Assembly: GCA_041476585.1 (NCBI GenBank)
Contig: JBGOTT010000086.1
Coordinates: 1 to 12,655, forward strand
Length of the DNA: 12,655 nucleotides
Origin: JADGRQ01 sp041476585
GTDB taxonomy: Bacteria; Pseudomonadota; Gammaproteobacteria; Burkholderiales; SG8-39
Reading direction: 5' to 3'
Below, in pieces: positions 1 through 7,682 of the stretch (position 1 is the stretch's first letter; each line of letters starts with the position of its first letter). The notes below the pieces were generated by a model. That model saw only the letters and a program-made list of their open reading frames with translations, searched no databases and was not told where the DNA came from. Both the position numbers and the translations under genes were made by a program.

Positions 1-3000
1 CAGCGCGGCGTGCCCTGGGGCATGTCGGAGTCCGGGTACAACACGGTCGATGCGGCGCTCAACTATCAGTACCGCGCCTTCGGCGTGCCCGGCCTCGGCC
101 TCAAACGCGGCTTGAGCGAGGACCTGGTGATCGCGCCGTATGCCACGGCGCTCGCGCTGATGGTGGCGCCCGAAGCGGCCTGCGAGAATCTGCAACGGCT
201 CGCCCGCGACGGCATCCTCGGACGATACGGCTTTTACGAGGCGATCGACTACACGCCGTCGCGTCTGCGCCGCGCCGAAACGAGCACCGTCGTGCGCTCG
301 TTCATGGCCCACCACCAGGCGATGAGCCTGCTCGCTCTCGCCCATCTGCTGCTCGACCGGCCGATGCAGCAGCGCTTCGCTTCCGATCCGCTGTTTCAGG
401 CGACCCTGCTGCTGCTGCAGGAACGGATCCCGAGAGCCAGGGCGTTGTATTCGAACATTCCCGAGTGGGTGGATTTTCGCGCCATTTCAGACATTCCGGA
501 GATGCCGGTGCGCATCTTCAACACCCCCGATACGCGCATACCGGGCGTACAGCTGCTGTCCAACGGCCGCTATAACGTGATGATCACCAACGCCGGCGGC
601 GGCTACAGCCGGTGGAAGGACCTGGCCGTCACACGCTGGCGCGAGGACGGCACCAGCGACCACTGGGGCACGTTCTGCTATCTGCGCGACGTGACCCGCG
701 GCAAGTACTGGTCTACCGCGTTTCAGCCGGCGCTGACGCGCGCCGACAGCTACGAAGCGATCTTCACCGAGCAGCGGGTGGAGTTTCGCCGCCGCGACCG
801 GGATTTCGAAACGCATACCGAGATCGTGGTGTCGCCGGAAGATGACATCGAACTGCGCCGCGTGCACATCACCAACCGCGCCCGCGCGCGCAGGGCGATC
901 GAAGTGACCAGCTATGCGGAGGTGGTGCTCGCCCCCCCGTCCGCGGACGCCCTGCACCCGGCATTCAGCAACCTGTTCGTGCAAACCGAGATCGTTTCCG
1001 CGCGGCAGGCCATCCTGTGCACGCGCCGGCCACGCTCGCGCGGCGAGCCGACGCCGTGGATGTTGCACCTGATGGCGGTGCATGGCGCGGACGTGGAAGC
1101 GGTTTCGTATGAAACGGACCGCGCGCGCTTCATCGGCCGCGGCAACAGCGTGGCCGCGCCGCAGGCGCTGCGCGATCCCGCCCCGCTCTCGGGCAGCCAG
1201 GGCTCGGTGCTCGATCCTATCGTCGCGATCCGGCAGCGCATTGCTCTCGACGCGGAACAGACGGTCACGCTCGATCTGGTGACCGGGATCGGCGACAGCC
1301 GCGCCGCCTGTCTCCAGCTGGCCGAGAAATACCACGATCGGCGGCTCGCCGATCGCGCGTTCGAGATGGCCTGGACGCACAGCCAGGTCGCGCTGCGGCA
1401 GATCAATGTCACCGAGGCCGAAGCGCAGCTGTTCGGGCGGCTGGCCAGCTCGATCATCTACGCGAATGCGTCGCTGCGCGCCGAGGCGAGCGTGATTGCG
1501 AAAAACCGGCGCGGGCAATCCGGTTTGTGGGGATACGCGATCTCGGGGGACTTGCCGATCGTGCTGGTGCAGATCAAGGACCCGGCGAACATCGAACTGG
1601 TGCGCCAGCTGGTCCAGGCCCATGCCTACTGGCGCCTGAAGGGATTGGCGGTCGACCTGGTGATCTGGAACGAAGAGCGCGGCAGCTACCGCCAACTGCT
1701 GCACGACCAGATCATGGGGCTGATCGCCGCAGGCGTGGAAGCACATGTCATCGATCGGCCGGGCGGAATCTACGTGCGATCGGCCGATCAGATCTCGGAC
1801 GAGGACCGGATCCTGCTGCAAGCGGTGGCACATGCAGTCTTCACCGACAGCCAGGGAGCCCTCGCGGAACAGAGCAAGCGCCGCGCCCCGGCCGAACCGG
1901 CCATTGCGCGCTTCACAGCGACCCGCACGCGCAGCGCCGAACCGGCGCCGGTCGCGGCGCAGTTTGCCGATCCGCCGCGGCGGGATCTGATCCTGTTCAA
2001 CGGACTCGGCGGCTTCACGGCCGACGGGCGCGAATATGTGATCACGACCACGCACGAGCAGGCAACGCCGGCCCCGTGGGTGAACGTACTCGCCAATCCG
2101 AATTTCGGCTGCGTGCTTTCCGAGAGCGGCGCCGCCTACACCTGGAGCCAGAACGCGCACGAGTTCCGCCTCACGCCGTGGCACAACGACGCCGTCAGCG
2201 ATTCGAGCGGCGAGGCCTTCTACCTGCGCGACGAAGAGACCGGGTACTTCTGGTCCCCGTGCCCGCTGCCCTGCCGTGGCGCGGGCCCCTACACCAGCCG
2301 GCACGGATTCGGCTACAGCGTGTTCGAGCACAGCGAGGAAGGCATCAGCACCGAGCTGTCGGTCTACGTCGCCCTCGACCTCCCGGTCAAGTTTGCGGTC
2401 CTGGAGGTGCGCAATGCCTCGGGCCGCTCGCGCCGGCTCTCCGCAACCGGCTATGTGGAATGGGTGCTGGGTGATCTGCGGCCCAAATCGAGCATGCACG
2501 TGGTCACCGAAATCGATCCGAACAGCGGCGCGCTGCTCGCGCGCAACGCCTACAACCCCGAGTTCGCCGAGCAGGTCGCCTTCTTCGACGTCGACGACGT
2601 GACGCGAAGCATCAGCGGCGATCGCACGGAATTCATCGGGCGCAACGGCACGCTGCGCAGCCCGGCCGCGCTCGCGCGGGTGCGGCTCTCGGGCAAGTTG
2701 GGCGCGGCCATGGACCCCTGCGCGGCGATCCAGGTTCCATTCGAACTCCCCGACGGGCAGTCGCGCAGGATCATCTTTCGCATGGGCGTCGGGCGCGGCG
2801 CCGACGACGCCAGCGGCCTGGTGCTGCGCCTGCGCCGATCCGGCACCGCCCGCGCAGCGCTCGAAGCGGTCCGGCAATACTGGCGCAATACCCTCGGCGC
2901 CGTCCAGGTCGAGACACCGGACCCGTCGCTCAACGTGCTGTGCAACGGCTGGCTCGTCTACCAGACGATGGCGTGCCGCCTGTGGGGCCGCAGCGGCTAC

Positions 3001-4419
3001 TACCAGTCGGGCGGCGCCTTCGGTTTTCGCGATCAGCTGCAGGATGTCATGGCGCTCGTGCACGCCGATCCGAAACTGATACGCGAGCACCTGCTGCTGT
3101 GCGCGTCGCGCCAGTTTCTCGAAGGCGATGTGCAGCACTGGTGGCACCCGCCTTCGGGCCGCGGCGTGCGCACCCACTGCTCGGACGATTTCCTTTGGCT
3201 GCCGCTGGCGACCTGCCGCTATGTACTGTGCACCGGCGACCGCGCCGTATTGAAGGAGCAGGTTCAGTTCCTGGACGGCCGCGCGGTGAGCCCCGAGGAG
3301 GATTCGTACTACGACCTGCCGCTGCGCTCGGGCGAAACAGCGAGCCTTTACCAGCACTGCGCGCGGGCGATTCTGCTGGGCTTGAGGTTCGGCGAGCATG
3401 GCTTGCCGCTGATGGGCACCGGCGACTGGAACGACGGCATGAACCTGGTGGGCATGCACGGCAAGGGCGAGAGCATCTGGCTCGCGTTCTTCCTGTACCA
3501 GGTGCTGACCCAGTTCGGCACGCTCGCGCGCCGCGAAGACGATGCGCCCTTCGCCGAACGCTGCGAAACCGAGGCGGCCCGGCTGCGCGCGAACATCGAG
3601 AAGCACGGCTGGGATGGCGGGTGGTATCGCCGCGCCTACTTTGACGACGGCACGCCGCTCGGCTCGTCCGCCAATCCCGAATGCCAGATCGATTCCATCG
3701 CGCAGAGCTGGTCGGTGTTGTCCGGAGCGGGCGCCGGCGAGCGCTCGCGGCTGGCCATGAATGCGCTCGACCAGCGCTTGGTGCGACGGGATCACGCGCT
3801 GATCCAGCTGCTCGATCCGCCCTTCGACAAGTCCGCGATGAATCCCGGCTATATCCGCGGTTACGTGCCGGGCGTGCGCGAGAACGGCGGGCAGTACACG
3901 CATGCGGCGATCTGGGCGACGATGGCGTTCGCGACCCTGGGCGACGCTTCGCGCGCCTGGCAACTGCTCGCGATGATCAATCCGGTGAATCACGGCACGT
4001 CGCGTGAGCGGATCGCCGTCTACAAGGTGGAACCCTACGTCGTCGCAGCCGACGTCTATGCAGTCGAGCCGCATACCGGCCGCGGCGGCTGGACCTGGTA
4101 CACCGGTTCGGCCGCCTGGATGTACCGGCTCATCGTGGAATCACTGCTGGGATTGAAACTGGCGGCGGACAAACTGCATTTCGCCCCCTGCCTGCCGGCC
4201 GACTGGCCGGCGTTCCGGCTGCACTACCGCTTCCGGGAGACCCCCTATCACATCACCGTCCGGCAAACCTCCGGCACCGACGCCGGGATGACCGTGAGCG
4301 TGGACGGCGTTGTGCAATCAGAGCCGACGATACTTCTGGTCGACGATCGGCGGGAGCACAACGTCGAGGTGACGCTGGCTCGCCAGATCACGGGGATTTT
4401 GCAGGCGGCGGGCGAATAG
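1..4419 (+). CDS. ndvB: Cyclic beta-1,2-glucan synthase, C-terminal part (5' end outside window)
   Basis: The frame is open from base 1, so the true start lies upstream; 1472 residues are visible, about half of a typical NdvB/Cgs protein (roughly 2800 residues). Counting from base 1, residues 1 to about 165 match the end of the glucoamylase-like domain (PWGMSESGYN at the start). Two GH94-type modules follow: a first beta-rich domain from about residue 190 and a second from about 663. The catalytic (alpha/alpha)6 barrel comes next, with the GDWND motif at 1141-1145 that carries the phosphorylase general-acid Asp. In the known family, an N-terminal inner-membrane GT84 domain elongates and cyclises glucan from UDP-glucose, and the GH94 part sets chain length by phosphorolysis; the product is an osmoregulated periplasmic glucan. 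The GT84 part is not in this window, so the full activity is inferred. The last 32 bases overlap a small convergent gene. Confidence 0.9.
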   Translation, partial: QRGVPWGMSESGYNTVDAALNYQYRAFGVPGLGLKRGLSEDLVIAPYATALALMVAPEAACENLQRLARDGILGRYGFYEAIDYTPSRLRRAETSTVVRSFMAHHQAMSLLALAHLLLDRPMQQRFASDPLFQATLLLLQERIPRARALYSNIPEWVDFRAISDIPEMPVRIFNTPDTRIPGVQLLSNGRYNVMITNAGGGYSRWKDLAVTRWREDGTSDHWGTFCYLRDVTRGKYWSTAFQPALTRADSYEAIFTEQRVEFRRRDRDFETHTEIVVSPEDDIELRRVHITNRARARRAIEVTSYAEVVLAPPSADALHPAFSNLFVQTEIVSARQAILCTRRPRSRGEPTPWMLHLMAVHGADVEAVSYETDRARFIGRGNSVAAPQALRDPAPLSGSQGSVLDPIVAIRQRIALDAEQTVTLDLVTGIGDSRAACLQLAEKYHDRRLADRAFEMAWTHSQVALRQINVTEAEAQLFGRLASSIIYANASLRAEASVIAKNRRGQSGLWGYAISGDLPIVLVQIKDPANIELVRQLVQAHAYWRLKGLAVDLVIWNEERGSYRQLLHDQIMGLIAAGVEAHVIDRPGGIYVRSADQISDEDRILLQAVAHAVFTDSQGALAEQSKRRAPAEPAIARFTATRTRSAEPAPVAAQFADPPRRDLILFNGLGGFTADGREYVITTTHEQATPAPWVNVLANPNFGCVLSESGAAYTWSQNAHEFRLTPWHNDAVSDSSGEAFYLRDEETGYFWSPCPLPCRGAGPYTSRHGFGYSVFEHSEEGISTELSVYVALDLPVKFAVLEVRNASGRSRRLSATGYVEWVLGDLRPKSSMHVVTEIDPNSGALLARNAYNPEFAEQVAFFDVDDVTRSISGDRTEFIGRNGTLRSPAALARVRLSGKLGAAMDPCAAIQVPFELPDGQSRRIIFRMGVGRGADDASGLVLRLRRSGTARAALEAVRQYWRNTLGAVQVETPDPSLNVLCNGWLVYQTMACRLWGRSGYYQSGGAFGFRDQLQDVMALVHADPKLIREHLLLCASRQFLEGDVQHWWHPPSGRGVRTHCSDDFLWLPLATCRYVLCTGDRAVLKEQVQFLDGRAVSPEEDSYYDLPLRSGETASLYQHCARAILLGLRFGEHGLPLMGTGDWNDGMNLVGMHGKGESIWLAFFLYQVLTQFGTLARREDDAPFAERCETEAARLRANIEKHGWDGGWYRRAYFDDGTPLGSSANPECQIDSIAQSWSVLSGAGAGERSRLAMNALDQRLVRRDHALIQLLDPPFDKSAMNPGYIRGYVPGVRENGGQYTHAAIWATMAFATLGDASRAWQLLAMINPVNHGTSRERIAVYKVEPYVVAADVYAVEPHTGRGGWTWYTGSAAWMYRLIVESLLGLKLAADKLHFAPCLPADWPAFRLHYRFRETPYHITVRQTSGTDAGMTVSVDGVVQSEPTILLVDDRREHNVEVTLARQITGILQAAGE

Positions 4420-4501
4420 CGGAAGCGGGTGGAGCAACGGGCTTCTTCGGTTGCTTGGGTTTCTTGGCTTCACGGTTGCTTCGTTGTTGACCTTTCGGCA
4501 T
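4388..4501 (-). CDS. Small basic Lys/Pro-rich protein, 37 aa
   Basis: This short gene reads MPKGQQRSNREAKKPKQPKK, then a Pro/Ala-rich tail, ending at TGA (4388-4390). It has a strong ribosome binding site, AGGAG at 4513-4509 on the minus strand, 7 bases before the ATG. Its start lies 27 bases after the yaeQ stop, so it is probably the last gene of the methyltransferase-yaeQ unit. The MPKGQQR-N-EAKKPK opening resembles small uncharacterised proteins I recall from proteobacterial genomes, but no function is known to me. The high Lys/Arg content near the N-terminus suggests binding to nucleic acid or ribosomes; that is inference only. The 3' end runs 32 bases antisense into the glucan synthase gene. 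No hydrophobic segment is present. Confidence 0.7.
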   Translation of the reverse strand: MPKGQQRSNREAKKPKQPKKPVAPPASAIRPPPAKSP

Positions 4502-4508
4502 TCGAGTT

Positions 4509-4513
4509 CTCCT
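4509..4513 (-). promoter_or_regulatory. Ribosome binding site of the 37-aa gene
   Basis: AGGAG on the minus strand, 7 bases upstream of the ATG at 4501. It is the clearest Shine-Dalgarno sequence of the minus-strand cluster and is the main support for a gene this short. Confidence 0.65.
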
Positions 4514-4528
4514 GAGGCGTCGACAGCA

Positions 4529-5089
4529 TCATGAACCGCGGGAAATCCGCGGAGCTTTAAGCAAGACCGGCTCGACCTGAGCCACATCCTTCCCGTCGGT
4601 GAGCCAGACGTGCCCGTCCTGGATCGTGCATTGCAGCCGCATGTTGCGTTGGGCGAGCCCGGCCATCGCCCGGCTGGACTCCGTCGGCACTTCCACCACG
4701 GTGAGGTTGGCAGCGCGATCGAGTTTGTCGCGCCCATGGTCCCACCATAGTCGCGAGCGCTGACCGCCATAGCTGTAGACAGTCACTTTTGCAGCGCGAC
4801 CGCAGGCTTTGCGGATGGACTTCTCGTCCGGCAGACCCACTTCGATCCACAGTTCGATCGCGCCCGTCAGATCCTTTTGCCAGAGATCGGGTTCGTCATC
4901 CGCACTCAATCCGTGGCCGAACGCCAGCGCCTCGCCTGCATTCAGCGCAAACGCCAGCAGCCGCACCATCATGCGCTCGTCGGTCTCCGCAGGATGGCGC
5001 GCAAGCGTGAGCGCGTGATCCTGGTAGTAGTTGCGGTCCATGTCGGCGATCTGCAGTTCGGCCTTGAAGATCGTTGCCTTGAGTGCCAT
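4529..5089 (-). CDS. yaeQ: YaeQ family protein
   Basis: The 186 residues are close to the length of E. coli YaeQ (about 180). Recognisable family features are the opening MALKATIFKAELQIADMDRN, the stretch around AFGHGLSADDEPDLWQKDL (residues 56-74), ELWIEVGLPDEK (79-90) and KVTVYSYG (101-108). The family is known to have a compact fold built around a variation of the PD-(D/E)XK nuclease core; the acidic DEPDLW and ELWIEVG segments are the likely equivalents of that core here. No reaction is established for the family, so a nuclease role is not claimed. The start ATG lies 14 bases after the stop of the 89-residue gene, implying co-transcription and perhaps coupled translation. The Shine-Dalgarno sequence is weak (GAAAG). 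Confidence 0.93.
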   Translation of the reverse strand: MALKATIFKAELQIADMDRNYYQDHALTLARHPAETDERMMVRLLAFALNAGEALAFGHGLSADDEPDLWQKDLTGAIELWIEVGLPDEKSIRKACGRAAKVTVYSYGGQRSRLWWDHGRDKLDRAANLTVVEVPTESSRAMAGLAQRNMRLQCTIQDGHVWLTDGKDVAQVEPVLLKAPRISRGS

Positions 5090-5103
5090 GGGCTTTCAGC
5101 GAC

Positions 5104-5373
5104 TCAAGCAGCCAAGCCCTTTTTCAGCAGTTCCGCCACCACCTCGTTCAGTCCGGTCCGGCTTTCCTGCGCCCGGGCGTGGATCTGTTTCACCAGTTCG
5201 CCGTTCAGCTTGACCGCGAAGGACACCAGGCCCTGGGCCTGATCGAGCTTGCGCCGCTCACGCCGGTCGGGAATGGCCGCCGAATCCTTGCCGAAGCGGG
5301 CGGGCGTGGGAGCCAGCCTCATCCGGTCATTGATGCTCGAGCCTTTGATTCTTTCCAGGTCGGCTTTTTTCAT
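5104..5373 (-). CDS. Ribbon-helix-helix-like protein, 89 aa, unknown function
   Basis: I do not recognise a named family. The N-terminal half is basic and probably flexible, with PDRRERRKLDQAQ at residues 36-48. The C-terminal half has the pattern of a ribbon-helix-helix unit: a strand LVSFAVKLN (49-57), a helix GELVKQIHARAQES (58-71), a turn RTGLN, and a helix LNEVVAELLKKGL (75-87). Such units normally dimerise and bind DNA through the strand, so a regulator or antitoxin-like role is possible but not shown. It lies between the methyltransferase (49 bases upstream) and yaeQ (14 bases downstream) on the same strand. The start is the first ATG; GGGAAA just upstream is a modest ribosome binding site. 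Confidence 0.8.
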   Translation of the reverse strand: MKKADLERIKGSSINDRMRLAPTPARFGKDSAAIPDRRERRKLDQAQGLVSFAVKLNGELVKQIHARAQESRTGLNEVVAELLKKGLAA

Positions 5374-5412
5374 TACTCGGGTTTCCCGTTCAATCGGCGA
5401 GGGTGCATTCTA

Positions 5413-5431
5413 CGCAGGTTCGCTACCTGCG
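5413..5431 (-). other. Perfect 7-bp hairpin spanning the methyltransferase stop codon
   Basis: CGCAGGT (5413-5419) and ACCTGCG (5425-5431) are perfect inverted repeats around a 5-base loop. On the minus strand the methyltransferase TAG stop (5425-5423) begins in the first arm and ends in the loop. No T-run follows, so this is not a standard intrinsic terminator. It could slow ribosome release or protect the 3' end of a processed transcript, or it could be chance. Confidence 0.35.
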
Positions 5432-6046
5432 CCATACGCTCGCCAGCCACGGCTGCCGTTCCCGCGCCAGCCCCGCGGGACGGTAATAGTGGTCGAGTTC
5501 GACGAATCCGGCGGCCGACATGTAGCCGCGCCAGGTTTCGAGATCGTAATACGCGCCGTAGCGGCCGCCGTTCCAGCCTTCCTCGTTTTGGCCGTGCGGG
5601 TTCGACGCGAACAGGACGCCGCGCGGTTTCAGGGTTGCGTGCAGTTCCAGCAACACGCGCGGCAATTCCTGGCTCGGCACGTGAAACAGCGCGGCGTTGG
5701 CGAACACGCCATCGAAGTGCTGATCGGGCAGATCGAGCTTGAGGAAATCCTGCTGCCACACTTCGCAGCCGCTGTGCGCGCGCGCCATCACGGCGAAGCG
5801 CCAGGCGCCTTCCAGACCTGTCGCCCGATGACCTAGTTCGGTAAACACCTTGAGGTCGCGTCCCGGCCCGCAACCGAGATCGAGGATCGCGAACGGCGGC
5901 TCGCCCTCGATATGCTGCAACAGCGCCTCGATGTTCTGGCTGACATTGTGCTCGCGCGTGCCTTCCCAGAAGTCTTCCGCGCTCCGGTTGTAATGCTCCA
6001 GCGTGAGGCTGGCGGCTTTCTCCACGTCTTCGCGACCGAGTTTCAT
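5423..6046 (-). CDS. Class I SAM-dependent methyltransferase
   Basis: The protein has 207 residues. The Rossmann-fold motif I is ILDLGCGPGRDLKVF (residues 54-68), and an acidic residue at the end of strand 2 lies in TGLEGAWR (76-83). Motif II/III-like segments are VWQQDFLKLDLPDQHFDGVFA (around 96-116) and LKPRGVLFASNPHG (139-152). The overall layout matches small cytosolic methyltransferases of the Methyltransf_11/25 type, whose substrates vary widely; the substrate cannot be told here. AGGA at 6056-6053 lies 6 bases before the ATG and supports this start. It is the first gene of the minus-strand cluster and is divergent from cfa. A frame-shifted minus-strand ORF of similar length over the same bases lacks any motif and is a shadow. 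Confidence 0.88.
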   Translation of the reverse strand: MKLGREDVEKAASLTLEHYNRSAEDFWEGTREHNVSQNIEALLQHIEGEPPFAILDLGCGPGRDLKVFTELGHRATGLEGAWRFAVMARAHSGCEVWQQDFLKLDLPDQHFDGVFANAALFHVPSQELPRVLLELHATLKPRGVLFASNPHGQNEEGWNGGRYGAYYDLETWRGYMSAAGFVELDHYYRPAGLARERQPWLASVWRR

Positions 6047-6335
6047 GATCCATCCTACAACGATGAAACCGCATTCCGTCGCAGGGTTGAAAATTCGCGT
6101 GGTTTCAATGACCTCGGGTCAGATTGTGCTGGTCTCAACGAACCCGTTCCGTACGCTGGCGCACATACGGTGCATGCTGCCGACAGTAATCTCTGCAGCG
6201 GTTTGCGCAAGGGCGGAGAGATCCGTGGCCAGCTGAATCCTTGATCAAGCGCCGCAGGCTATGCACGATCGCATCCGAGGTGATAATCTTTTCCTTTCTG
6301 CCTGCTTCCGTTTGATCACGGAGAGGACGGTTCCG
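6047..6335. promoter_or_regulatory. Divergent intergenic region between methyltransferase and cfa
   Basis: These 289 bases must hold the promoters of both the minus-strand cluster and the cfa operon and look less GC-rich than the flanking genes. Seen directly: a 7-bp inverted repeat, TGAAACC (6064-6070) and GGTTTCA (6101-6107), and a GATAAT hexamer (6282-6287) that would serve as a -10 element for cfa. There is no convincing -35 at the usual distance. On the minus strand a roughly 40-codon open stretch lies between stops around 6122 and 6243 without a start at its head; it may be chance or a remnant. No tRNA or riboswitch was recognised. Confidence 0.35.
6320..6327 (+). promoter_or_regulatory. 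Ribosome binding site deciding the cfa start
   Basis: GGAGAGGA lies 8 bases before an in-frame GTG at 6336. The alternative upstream ATG at 6261 has no comparable site and precedes the candidate -10 GATAAT (6282-6287), so the GTG is preferred. Confidence 0.6.
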
Positions 6336-7682
6336 GTGCAGCACACAGAGGGGTCACCGAGGAGATCAGAGGGCGATCCCGATACGCCGCGTGATCTCCA
6401 AGCCTTTGCCGATGCGGGGCTTCGTCCCGCACCGCCGGGCGCAACGCCGGAGGCCGCACCCGCCTCGATCGACGGCCGGCTGTTGCGCTACATGCTCCAG
6501 TCGCTCGGCGACCCGCCGGTGCGCGTCAGCCTCTGGAACGGCGAAACGCTTGCGCCCGGGTCCGGCGACTCAATTGCACTCGTGCGGATCGCGAACCGCG
6601 CGAGCCTGCTGAAGCTGCTGGCCGACCCGGAGTTCCAGTTCGGCGAATGCTTCTGCGACGGCTCGGTCGAGGTCGAAGGCGACCTGGTCAGGTTGCTCGA
6701 AATCCTGATCCGCGCGCTGTCCGACACTGCATCGTCGGCCCCCACGCCGCGCCGCGTCATCGAGCGGTTCCGGCGGCGTCGCGCCAACACACCCACGGTC
6801 TCGCGCGACAACATCCGGCACCACTACGATCTCGGCAACGAGTTCTACAACCTCTGGCTCGATCGGCAACTGTCGTACACCTGCGCGTATTTCCCGGCGC
6901 CGGACATCACGCTCGAACAGGCGCAGATCGCCAAGATGGACCACGTCTGCCGCAAACTCAGGCTGCGGCCGGAGGAAACGGTCGTCGAAGCCGGCTGCGG
7001 CTGGGGCGCGCTGGCGCTGCACATGGCCACGCACTTTGGCGTCCGGGTCAAGGCGTTCAACATTTCACGCGAGCAGATCGCCTACGCGACCGAACGCGCC
7101 CGCGCCCTTGGTGTCGGGGAGCGCGTCGAGTTCATCGAGGACGATTACCGCAACATCCGCGGGCGCTTCGACGCGTTCGTCTCGGTCGGCATGCTCGAGC
7201 ACGTCGGGCGCGAGAACTACCGCGAGTTGGGCAGCCTCATCGACCGGGTACTGCAGCGCGACGGCCGCGGGCTGATCCACAGCATCGGCCACCTGCGGCC
7301 GGATCCGTTGAACGCATGGATAGAGAAACGGATTTTCCCGGGGGCCTACCCGCCTTCGCTGCGGGAGATGCTGGAAGTTCTCGAACCCTGCAGCTTCTCG
7401 GTTCTCGACGTGGAGAACCTGCGCCTGCATTACGCGCTGACGCTTGAGCACTGGCTGCGGCGGTTTGACGATGCGCGCGAGCGCGTGAAAGAAATGTACG
7501 ACGAGCGCTTCGTGCGCACCTGGCGGCTGTACCTGTGCGGGGCGCAGGCCGCGTTCAGGGCGGGCGAAATGCAGTTGTTCCAGGTGCTGTTCGCGCGCGG
7601 ACGCAGCAACCAGGTGCCGTGGACCCGGGCGCACCTGTACGACCGGCAGGCAGAACGAGGTAATGGCCGCGGAAACCTGTGA
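6336..7682 (+). CDS. cfa: Cyclopropane-fatty-acyl-phospholipid synthase
   Basis: This enzyme transfers a methylene group from SAM to the cis double bond of phospholipid acyl chains at the inner membrane. From the GTG at 6336 the protein has 448 residues, against about 382 in E. coli; the extra length is mostly an unmatched N-terminal stretch. Signature parts (448-residue numbering) are HHYDLGNEFYNLWLD before the core, SAM motif I VVEAGCGWG (216-224), and the residues matching the E. coli active and bicarbonate sites: Cys183 in YTCAY, Glu288 in GMLEHVG, His315 and Ile317 in IHSIG, and Tyr366 in RLHYALTLEHW. All are present, so an active cyclopropane synthase is likely. The gene heads a tight operon with a flavoprotein and folE; its stop lies 20 bases inside the next gene. 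A longer form from ATG 6261 (473 residues) is possible but less supported. Confidence 0.9.
   Translation: MQHTEGSPRRSEGDPDTPRDLQAFADAGLRPAPPGATPEAAPASIDGRLLRYMLQSLGDPPVRVSLWNGETLAPGSGDSIALVRIANRASLLKLLADPEFQFGECFCDGSVEVEGDLVRLLEILIRALSDTASSAPTPRRVIERFRRRRANTPTVSRDNIRHHYDLGNEFYNLWLDRQLSYTCAYFPAPDITLEQAQIAKMDHVCRKLRLRPEETVVEAGCGWGALALHMATHFGVRVKAFNISREQIAYATERARALGVGERVEFIEDDYRNIRGRFDAFVSVGMLEHVGRENYRELGSLIDRVLQRDGRGLIHSIGHLRPDPLNAWIEKRIFPGAYPPSLREMLEVLEPCSFSVLDVENLRLHYALTLEHWLRRFDDARERVKEMYDERFVRTWRLYLCGAQAAFRAGEMQLFQVLFARGRSNQVPWTRAHLYDRQAERGNGRGNL

Noticed and set aside
487..4074. A 1195-codon open frame antisense to the glucan synthase
   Set aside because: Its translation is rich in Arg, Ala, Gly and His with no domain, while the plus strand carries clear GH94 motifs. 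Long antisense frames are common in GC-rich genes.
4529..5373. Toxin-antitoxin reading of the RHH-like gene plus yaeQ
   Set aside because: YaeQ is a widespread single housekeeping-type gene with no known toxicity, so the layout alone does not support it.
5373..6074. A 233-codon minus-strand frame over the methyltransferase
   Set aside because: Arg-rich and motif-free; the overlapping 5423-6046 frame has the SAM-binding motif and a good ribosome binding site.
6071..6110. A stretch that at first glance recalled a CRISPR repeat (TTTCAA/GGTTTCA-like pieces)
   Set aside because: Only single copies occur, with no regular spacing, no repeat array and no cas gene.
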